DNA from: Endomychus coccineus
Lineage: Eukaryota; Arthropoda; Insecta; Coleoptera; Endomychidae
DNA length: 64,000 nucleotides
NCBI GenBank assembly: GCA_958510875.1
Contig: OY294068.1
Location: 35,258,297 to 35,322,296 of the forward strand
Reading direction: 5' to 3'
This document shows positions 11,399 to 19,800 of this stretch, one piece after another. Below the pieces are notes generated by a model that searched no databases, was not told the DNA's origin, and saw only the letters and a list, made by a program, of their open reading frames with translations. The stretch's first letter is position 1; every line of letters starts with the position of its first letter. The position numbers and the translations under genes are program-made.

Positions 11399-12292
11399 TT
11401 AATATTTCGATTTTTGAACAGTATCATATATATCCACTCTCCTTTGATCATATATAGGTATTTGCTCTCTCATTTTATCACATTCAGTAAAATCAATATC
11501 GCTATAAATAATTTCCTCTTCATGTCCAGCTTCTGCCAGAGCCTTGCCCCATGGATTTGTAATCTGTGAATGACCCCATGCAATGTAACCTGTTGCTCCT
11601 CGTGCAGGACTGATAGTGAACACATATGACTCATTGTCAACTGCTCTTGTTTCCTGTAGTAATTTCCAATGAAGAGGTCCAGTAACCATATTAAAAGCCC
11701 CGGGGTAAATCAACAACTTGCAACCCATTTTTCTGTATAATTTTGCAAGCTCCTCAAAGCGCATATCATAGCATATACCTAATCCTACTTTTATATCCCC
11801 AATATTGAATGTGACTAACTCCTTACCAGAACATAAAATATCTGATTCTTTGAATGTAATTCCTCCAGGTATACTTATATCGAATAAATGAACCTTACGA
11901 TATTTGGCTATTATTTCACCTTGTGGATTCCAAACTGTGGTTGTATTATAATATTTGCCATCATCCAATTCAGGTATACTCCCACCTACCAGATATAAGC
12001 TATGCTCTTGTGCAGACTTGGACAACATAGCACATGAAGGTCCATTTGGTATGGTCTCTGCATACTCAGGAAAAAAATTTGTTCCATAAGGAGAATTAAA
12101 ACATTCAGATAGACAGACAAGATTTGCCCCATGTTGGTGCTTTGCAATGTTAATTAATCTGGAAACATTTTCCAGATTGCTGGCCTTGTCAGGGCCTACT
12201 TTCGACTGGATTAAGGCTGCTCGTAAATTTTTTATTGACATTTTATATAATATACTAAAATATTTAGTACTTACTCCAAGACTTCCATTCAT
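11399..12292 (-). CDS. Nit2: Omega-amidase NIT2-like, paralogue 1 (nitrilase superfamily)
   Basis: The enzyme hydrolyses alpha-ketoglutaramate and alpha-ketosuccinamate to the keto acid and ammonia, clearing products of glutamine transamination. The 297-residue single-exon ORF carries the nitrilase triad: Glu63 in LSECFNSPYGT, Lys133 in KYRKVHLFD and Cys174 in GLGICYDMRFEE. The family-specific CRAVDN/AWGHS region is also present (TRAVDNESY, YIAWGHSQITNPWGK). Two starts are possible. Met1 gives a 17-residue extension without acidic residues (MNGSLGVSTKYFSILYK). Met18 (at 12241) gives the usual cytosolic length. It is tandem with a second copy on the same strand, 1.8 kb upstream. No intron is seen. 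Confidence 0.93.
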   Translation of the reverse strand: MNGSLGVSTKYFSILYKMSIKNLRAALIQSKVGPDKASNLENVSRLINIAKHQHGANLVCLSECFNSPYGTNFFPEYAETIPNGPSCAMLSKSAQEHSLYLVGGSIPELDDGKYYNTTTVWNPQGEIIAKYRKVHLFDISIPGGITFKESDILCSGKELVTFNIGDIKVGLGICYDMRFEELAKLYRKMGCKLLIYPGAFNMVTGPLHWKLLQETRAVDNESYVFTISPARGATGYIAWGHSQITNPWGKALAEAGHEEEIIYSDIDFTECDKMREQIPIYDQRRVDIYDTVQKSKY

Positions 12293-12588
12293 TCAAATAT
12301 TGTGGCCTAATCCCGTTATCGTTAATGAAAGGCAAAACATTTGATTTTAATCCATATATGTTTAATGGATGGGACTAGGGAGTTTTAATCCATTCGAATT
12401 CAATTCAAAGTATAAAGTTCAAAGTCCTAAGTGCGCAAATCTGAACTGCGAACTGTATACAGGCACCCGTTAAGAACGACAAGTTCGAAAAAAAGGGATT
12501 CGATATTCAATCTACAACGTTGTTGGCAACTGAACTAAAATATTCCTGCATAGATTGATAGTGATTGTATGGATCTTGGATCATAACA

Positions 12589-12626
12589 GTTCAGACCACG
12601 GTCGTATACACGACCGTGGTTCAGAC
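12589..12626. mobile_element. P-type transposon excision footprint
   Basis: An 8-bp direct repeat GTTCAGAC (12589-12596 and 12619-12626) flanks a 22-bp near-palindrome made of two inverted tips CACGGTCGT...ACGACCGTG. These tips equal the terminal bases of the P-like element at 15758-16164. This is the layout left when a P-type element excises and both end stubs are joined. Confidence 0.7.
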
Positions 12627-12630
12627 TCTT

Positions 12631-13351
12631 AAGGTACCTGTACACTGTAGATTTTTCTCGTAGAGCTCTCTAATTTAGTCTAGAAGTGTACACAACATAT
12701 AGAGCGCTCTAGCGGTTGCCTCTCTAGGATCTAGGTAGACTAACTAGAGTAGACGAAAATCTACAATGTACACGGAAATAGACACTATAGGTAGATCAGT
12801 CTAGATCTATTTGTTCAGTTGAATAGACCAAATAGAGCACGTAGAAATATTTGAACAGTTTTTTCGATATTGTTTTGTTTTTTATAATTATACATTTTTA
12901 TACATTTTCTTTTGCATTTGTTTGTACAAAGGCCGATGTTGTGTGGGACAAGCAAAAAACCTATAAACTAATTGAGCTTCTTGAATCGTCTCCTGAAATG
13001 TGGAATTGTACACTGAAGGAATACAGAGACAGGCAGCTAAAGGCAAAATGTATGGAAACAATTGCTCAAAAATTGGAAATTTTCGTACGAAGTGGTATCT
13101 TCTACACTCATTTCTTTCAGTAACTTTGCGTGCACTCCTTCGTCATCTCTTTTTGATATCAAATTCCTCACCCCCAACCTCTTCGTTTTTTTCGATTTTG
13201 TTTCCTGTTTTTTTTAAATCAAACTTCACGCGCTCTCTATAACTGCTCTAATTAGAGCACATTTCACTCTAGTGTAGACACACTTCTAGTGCAGTCTAGC
13301 TAGAGCGATCTAAATCTAGCTGTATTTATCTCTATAGTGTACAGGTGCCTT
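12631..13351. mobile_element. Inverted-repeat DNA element carrying a MADF-domain ORF
   Basis: The ends are inverted: AAGGTACCTGTACACTGTAG at the left, and a right end that reverse-complements to AAGGCACCTGTACACTATAG. Sub-terminal sequence is full of CTAGA/TAGAGC motifs on both sides. A MADF-type ORF lies between them. PIF/Harbinger elements often carry such a Myb/SANT-like second gene, but no DDE transposase is here and the target duplication is not resolved. Confidence 0.6.
12929..13123 (+). pseudogene. MADF/Myb-SANT-like DNA-binding domain fragment
   Basis: The ORF open from 12851 to 13123 contains, from about 12935, VVWDKQKTYKLIELLESSPE followed by MWNCTLKEYRDRQLKAKCME and TIAQKLEI. This is the first three-quarters of a MADF domain, with its tryptophans and the KEY-x-R motif. 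An acceptor-like TTTGTACAAAG lies just before it, so it may be an internal exon. The upstream residues are hydrophobic and look like translated intron. It ends soon after the domain starts, so it is a truncated element-borne gene. Confidence 0.5.
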
Positions 13352-13701
13352 TATAACAGACAAACACAATCTCACAACAATCCATAACCACAGAGTTGAA
13401 TTATACCATACTCTGTGACATAAGTCTCAGAATATGGTTTATATGATTAATTGCAAGTCAATAATGTGCGTGCCGACTTGTCAATTCAAATAAACTTTCA
13501 CATGACTGGGTACATCTTTACACGCTGCGAGTCGACACATATCACGTGATCTTAGACCAAAGAATAACTATAATTTTTCTTTGCATTAAACATTCTTAAT
13601 TAATAATTAATTGGTCTGAGAGTGCGTCCCTCACTAGCTTCCATGCAGAAAGTCAGAAACTCGCTGCGAAGAGGCCAGTGTTGCCAATACCGTATTTCAA
13701 C

Positions 13702-13904
13702 CATAGAGATTAAGAATAGAGTACTCGAGTTCCGTAAGCGTAATGCTATTGCGTTGACCGGCTATAAGAGAAATTTCGGTGCTCTGTCTCTTTTTAATAT
13801 TTCGAAGAGAGGTCCGATAAGTTAGAAAAGGAAAGAGCACCGAAAATTTTCTTACAGCCGGTCACGAAATTGGCTGCTCGAGTACTCTATTCTTGATCTC
13901 TATG
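13702..13904. mobile_element. MITE (family 1), about 200 bp
   Basis: The ends begin CATAGAGATTAAGAATAGAG and, reverse-complemented, CATAGAGATCAAGAATAGAG. The arms extend inward about 85 bp on each side. The element is non-coding; the 67-residue ORF over it is incidental. Confidence 0.75.
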
Positions 13905-14071
13905 ATTTCAACATTACGGTTACCACTTGGAAAGGTAAGAAATTATATGAATTGAATTAAAGAAACATTCCATCCATTGACGATGATATGCTACTTCACT
14001 TAATCAATCTCTGTGGTTCGCGTATTGTGGCAAATTCAACTCGAACTTAGGAATTATTGTTAGACATAGTT

Positions 14072-14956
14072 TTATTGTATAATTGTATCATAGATATCCA
14101 CCCTTCTTTTATGATAAATAGGTATTTGTTCTCTCGCTTTATTACATTCGTTAAAATCGATATCACTGTAAATTATTTCCTCTTCATGACCTGCTTCTGC
14201 TAGAACCTTACCCCATGGATTTGTAATTTGAGAGTGACCCCAAGCAATGTAGCCTGTTTCTGCTCGTGCGGGACTAACAGTGATGACATATAATTGATTG
14301 TCAACCGCTCTTGTTCGCTGCAATAGTTTAAAATGCAGAGGCCCTGTAGTCATATTGAAAGCAGCAGGATAAATCATTAACTTACATCCCATTTTTCTGT
14401 ATACTTTCACCAATTCTTCAAAACGAAGATCCATACATATCCCTAATCCTGCTTTAATACCGCCAATACTGAATGTGGTTATTCCTTTGCCGGGAGTTAA
14501 AATATCTGATTCTCTAAATGTAATTCCACCAGGTATATCGACATCGAACAAATGTAACTTACGATATTTTGCTATCATTTGACCTTCTGGATTCCAAACT
14601 GTAGCTGTATTGTAATACTTGCCATCGTCGATTTCCGGTATACTGCCCCCTACCAGATATATATTATGCTCTTCTGCAGCCTTGGCCAACATATCACATG
14701 TTTGCCCATCTGGCACTGTTTCTGCATGCACAGGAAAGAAATTTGTTCCATAAGGTGAATTAAAGCACTCTGACAAACATACAAGATTTGCTCCATATTG
14801 ATCCTTTGCAATACAAATTAATCTTGACATATTCTCCAAATTGCTAGCTTTATCATAGCCTACGTTAGCCTGAATCAAGGCTGTTCGTAAAATTTTGAAC
14901 GACGTCTTACATGATGTACTAAAGAATTTGGTACCTAGCCCAAGATATATATACAT
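14072..14956 (-). CDS. Nit2: Omega-amidase NIT2-like, paralogue 2
   Basis: This tandem duplicate of the gene at 11399-12292 is 294 residues long and also a single exon. The triad is kept at the same positions: Glu63, Lys133 and Cys174. The residue after the nucleophile differs (GLGICMDLRFEE, where paralogue 1 and most of the family have Tyr). The internal Met18 of paralogue 1 is replaced by Thr (SCKTSFKILRTALIQ), so translation should start at Met1. The extension MYIYLGLGTKFFSTSCKTSF has Lys, Ser and aromatics and no acidic residue, like a mitochondrial presequence. On the minus strand AATAAA overlaps the stop codon (14076-14071). It is most likely active, perhaps mainly mitochondrial. Confidence 0.92.
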   Translation of the reverse strand: MYIYLGLGTKFFSTSCKTSFKILRTALIQANVGYDKASNLENMSRLICIAKDQYGANLVCLSECFNSPYGTNFFPVHAETVPDGQTCDMLAKAAEEHNIYLVGGSIPEIDDGKYYNTATVWNPEGQMIAKYRKLHLFDVDIPGGITFRESDILTPGKGITTFSIGGIKAGLGICMDLRFEELVKVYRKMGCKLMIYPAAFNMTTGPLHFKLLQRTRAVDNQLYVITVSPARAETGYIAWGHSQITNPWGKVLAEAGHEEEIIYSDIDFNECNKAREQIPIYHKRRVDIYDTIIQ

Positions 14957-15757
14957 TTGGATAACGTCTACGTTTGGTATGTAGATACATGTGACTTACT
15001 TCAATCAATCCCGAATACTAATTGATATTTATCTATCCTGATATAGGTAATTCAAATACTAAACTATCCAAATGTGATTTCAAAATTATGTATTATATAA
15101 GAACTGTCATGCATCAATTTTGATACTTGGAGGTCAATAACAAATCTAGAATTTACTTATTTTCATATAAAATCTATGGTGATATGGGCTGGAGACCAAC
15201 ATAAAATAAGTATTGCCAGAATGAAAAATTAAAATGTACTACATAACTGAAACAAGTTGTGATCAATTGATCACCTGATTTCCCTCACTTTTGTTTTCAA
15301 AAGAGCTTTCGGACACTCCTGTCCTCCTGCGGGTCGTTATCAAAATGATTGTAGAAACAGAAAATATTTGGGAAATGATTTAGAAACCGTTAATGACAGA
15401 CGTTAAATTATATTGAAATTTCATCCAAATGGTCTACGTAATGTATTTCACAACTCTATGTTTGATACTGACAGCTGTCAGGTTGACGCAATTATTCACA
15501 ATGTTTTATACTGAAGCTTGCTGTCACATGAACTATAAAAATGTACCAAAGAATTAAAACATAAAATAGATCACGTCACATGGATAACGGCACTTGAATC
15601 TTAAAATGAGAATTTCTGCAGATTAAATAAATTAAATAAATATGTTCAATAAAATACCATAATTCCACTTGAAAAATGAAGATGGATGTCAGAAAAACCA
15701 CTTGAAACGGGGTTACTGTGCCTAAAGCCATAGATTAGATATTATATATGGGAGATC
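14957..15757. other. Intergenic sequence upstream of NIT2 paralogue 2
   Basis: It is AT-rich, and I see no gene or clear element. It should contain the promoter of the minus-strand NIT2 copy. Confidence 0.4.
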
Positions 15758-16164
15758 CACGGTCGTGTACACAGGTCTGGAAACTCCTATGTGAGCAGTG
15801 AGTCCGCTGAGCGTCGACTGGCCCGTAGTACCAAAAGTCGTCACGTAGGAGTATTTTCTGACAACTGTCAGTTGACTTGTCAACACAAGGAATACCTGCG
15901 TTTTTAGAAACCAATTACGAAATCGTGCATTGTGCCGAAATGCAAAACGGGGTACAAAAGTGTAAAGCAAGAAACTTCTGCTTTTAAAGTGCCGAAAGAT
16001 GCGGAAATGCGAAAAAAGTGGATGTTTGCGATTCCGGATAGAAATCGTTTTACCAGTTCGTGATCCAAGCGCTAGCTGGTGGCTGAGCGAGGGACTACGA
16101 GTTAGGCGACCCGTAAGAGACTCAAGTCAACCATAGAGTTTCCAGACCTGTGTATACGACCGTG
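15758..16164 (+). mobile_element. Internally deleted P-element-like transposon
   Basis: The terminal inverted repeats are CACGGTCGTGTACACAGG at the left and, reverse-complemented, CACGGTCGTATACACAGG at the right, continuing into GTCTGGAAACTC. The flanks GGGAGATC (15750-15757) and GGGAGACC (16165-16172) form an 8-bp target duplication with one mismatch, the size P elements make. It contains a THAP zinc-finger remnant, the N-terminal DNA-binding domain of P transposase. Confidence 0.8.
15908..16063 (+). pseudogene. THAP-domain remnant of a P-type transposase
   Basis: The open frame reads KSCIVPKCKTGYK, then ETSAFKVPKD, then MRKKWMFAIP. It keeps the paired Cys (C-x4-C) at the start, the FKVP motif and the invariant Trp of the C2CH THAP finger. 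The C-terminal Cys/His pair is lost at a TGA (16061-16063), and no ATG precedes the domain. It lies inside the element with P-type ends. Confidence 0.65.
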
Positions 16165-16268
16165 GGGAGACCTAAAGCAATGCAGTTCCTAGTATCGCCA
16201 CTTTCAAGCGATCTTCAAAGTTTCAAATCCATTCAACCGATAGGAACGGCGGAATCTCTCCACATTGG

Positions 16269-16557
16269 CACAGAGATGAAGAATAGAGGACCAGAGAATT
16301 CTAAAGCGTGGCTCCCGTTTATTTTTGTGCGGTATAAAATAAAATAAAATATTTTTATATAATATATAAAAATTTTCAAGAAGAATGAAGAAAAAAGTAA
16401 ACAAAAATCAGACGTGGCGCGTATACTGCTAGAGTTTTCTTTTAGTTTAGATGGCGCACACCTTTGCGCATGTGTAATGCCTTACCGCACTAAAAATAAA
16501 CCGAAGCCGTTCAATTTACATTCGGTATATAGTCCTCTCGTACTCTATTCTTCTGTG
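16269..16557. mobile_element. MITE related to family 1
   Basis: The left end begins CACAGAGATGAAGAATAGAG. The right end reverse-complements to CACAGAAGAATAGAGTACG, close to the tips of the 13702-13904 element. The interior is AT-rich and non-coding. Confidence 0.5.
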
Positions 16558-16766
16558 GTTTCGCATACACGACTAGTTTTATAAGTTTCCAACATAGATG
16601 TAATTGTATGGATTCATAGACTTATTATCCTAAAATAGGTCTATGTATGCATTCATTAAATCTATATCTATCATCTATCTAACTGTGTAGGAAAAGGACG
16701 AGGTACAGATAATAGCTCTTTCGTTTTACCTGTCTTCATAGATAACTCTACTACCGGGGGTGAAGG

Positions 16767-16797
16767 CCATAGATAACTCTAGTAGAGTTATCTATGG
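16767..16797. repeat. Perfect 31-nt palindrome
   Basis: Fifteen-base arms surround a single central base. The arm CCATAGATAACTCTA also occurs, without its first C, about 30 bp upstream (near 16738). It lies about 40 bp before the MetAP1D ATG and is probably MITE debris, but it is in the promoter or 5' UTR. Confidence 0.7.
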
Positions 16798-16837
16798 TGA
16801 AGACATTCATTAGAAAAACATTCAATTCACGGGATAA

Positions 16838-19800
16838 ATGAGGTCTTTTTATGGCAATGTTTTGCCGTTTCTTCGAAGGTTTCGTTCTCAAAGGTTAGAT
16901 ATTTTTTTTCATGTCTTCAAAGATCAAAGATTTCAAACGGGAATGATATACTTAATCTCATTAAGAGTATTAGACGTTTTTAACAAGTTAGTATATGGGT
17001 AAAATCAGAGGTGACAATTTTTCTTCTTATTTCAGCATATTAGCTACTATTTCGATATAAATTATTTCTTAAAATGTCGAGTCACAAACTATCTGAAAAT
17101 GTTGAACCAACATAGATCGAACAAATCAGATGGTATCCTTATTAGTCTTTACATACCTTGAGTACGTAGACCTGATGGAATCCTCTGTATTTTTTCAAAT
17201 AGAAACTAATCGTACAGCAAGATAACATTTATTTTTCTCAATTTTCACTGGATAGGACTTTATCGAACATGTGAAAATGTTGGATATAAGTTCAAAGCTT
17301 ATTCATAATATTACTAGAGCTTCAAGTTAGTGCTTGAAAATAGTATCTTGTTTATAGCTGTTTTATGGTATCTAGGCATGCAATATGAACTAACCAGTAG
17401 TGTATTGATGATAGAATGAAGAATTTGAAGTTTATAAATAATGGAGAAATTGAAATAAACTGATTGATAATGGTTCTTAAGGATACATGATTGGAAACTA
17501 ACTTTCTGTATAGTGAAATGCACCAGACCTTTACATAATTATTGACTTGCAGGTCCAATTTTGGGGCTTATGAAATTGTGGAACCTGGAGTTGTAAGTCA
17601 ACAACTAATAATACCAGATCATATTCCTAAACCTAGTTATTATTTAACAGGAGTTCCTACAGAAGAAGTAGTGGAACCTGATATTAAAACTGATCAAGAT
17701 GTAACTAGAATGCTTGATGCATGCAAATTGGCAGCCAACATACTGAAAAAAGTTCAAGAAAATATAAAGGTTAATTGAGTGAAATTATTGCCAAGTGTTA
17801 GAAACTTTTTCTTGCAAACATTGCTAGTTATTCAACTATGAGTCTTTACCTAACTGCTGAATGTTATATAATATGGTATGCCATTTACTCATGGTCTCTT
17901 AATTTGGATGAAGTAAAATCTGTATACACTATCCAAAATTATGACAGAAAAATGTTTGTTTCAGGTTGGACAAAGTACAGATGAAATAGATAAATTTGTT
18001 CATAATTTAACTGTCAAGAGTGGTGCATACCCTTCACCTTTCAACTACAGGCTATTTCCAAAATCAGTTTGTACATCTGTAAACAATGTGGCATGTCATG
18101 GAATTCCTGATGGTAGACAATTGAAAGATGGAGATATAATCAACATAGACATAACGGTAATAGAAGTAAATAATATGTTAAGTTTTCTTGTGCTTGAGTG
18201 AGTGTTTCCCATAACTTTGGTTTGAGAATTCAATAAAAATTAAAATATTTCTGTATTACAGTTGTTTGCATTGGTTTATCACAATTAATCCAGTGGTATT
18301 ACTTATATAATTAGAAGTAAAACTATATCAGTTTCAAATGAATCTATATGGTATTGAGTGATTGGTAGCTGATGGATTGTAGTTGATTAGTTGGTAGCTC
18401 TCTCACACACGTCGACAATGCCCCACTGTGCAACAGACGCCACCCTCGTTTTGCTCTAAATGCCGTCAAATTGTATATTGCGGTTTTTACATGCGCCAAC
18501 ATATATATGGCTTTACTGCGCAGCTCGATATTACTATAAATGCCGACAAAGCCTTGTACATTATTGTTCCACAAACGTCAGGATGCATGATTATGTTACA
18601 CTGTAAAAACCATGAACACGTCAGGCATTTTTGAAAGATGCAACCTTAGTCGATTTCAAAAACCACCAGATCGTTAATCGTCTCTTGGTTCGCCATATAT
18701 TTGACAATCAGTTTTGGGTCTTACAGTGTAACTTAAAAACCCAACATTTACGGTCGGGAGTTGTTGAACAAGTTCAATGTTAGTCCACTTCCAATCATTC
18801 GATGGAACTACTGTTCGTCTGATATTTGATTTTCAAATAAAATTAATTATTAACATCAGGGACGTTAGTGGAAAAATGGAAACAATTAATAAAACGTTGG
18901 AGCATTTTTTTCTTTGTTGCCATAGCTGTTAGCTTTTGATTTAGGTGGTCTTATAAAGTTAGCTCCCACATAGTAGGCTAGGATTCGATACCCAGAAAGG
19001 AAAAATTTGTTTTTGAGTTACATTTTCTTAAAAACATTAATTTTGAATATTATTTAGTTCTGTAAAGATAATGATAAAAAATATTTATTTCATTATTTTT
19101 ACACAAATGCGGAGAATATCTTTGGAATGTAGGACAATTATATAAAAAACAATAATGAAATAAAATGATGTGTGAAGAGTAACGCACACTATTTATCTAT
19201 TATCTAAGCGGCAACACTACATTATTCGTAGATTCGACAGATGTTTTACATTAATCGACTAACGTCCCAGATTATTAGGCGACGTAGAAACAAAAATCGG
19301 TTGAGTTGTTTTCTTATTGTTACACTGGCGCCAAATATAGATTTCAATTAAATGTCAAATATCGGAGGAACCGTAGATCCTTCCAACGAAGGAAGTGGAC
19401 TAACGTTGAACTCTTCAACAACTCCCGACACTAAATGTTGGGTTTTCACGTTACACTGTAGGACCCAAAACTGAAACTCAAATATCTGGCGAACCATAGA
19501 CCCGACTAACGATCTGAAGTCGTTTTTGAAATCGACTAACCATCCGACTATTGTATTGCTTTGGGGATATTTGCACACTGCGACCTAATAGATTAATTGT
19601 GCCCCTTCTGCTGCCCTTTAGCTTTAAGGAAGTTCAGGATGTCGGATGGCTTCACTTCCTCTTCTATTTGGTACGCTCCCAGGTGTTTTGCAAGTTAGTG
19701 CATTCTGCGAGCATGTGTTTCGTCTCTCTCCTCGCAGAACCTGCACTCTTCTAATAATCCGAGTTTCTTAAGGTGTCCTTTCAACCGGCAGTGCCCTGGT

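Noticed and set aside
16850..16893. Alternative ATG in another frame for MetAP1D exon 1 ([11 protein letters not shown])
   Set aside because: With the donor at 16893 it would enter exon 2 in the wrong frame; the ATG at 16838 is in phase and gives an arginine-rich presequence.
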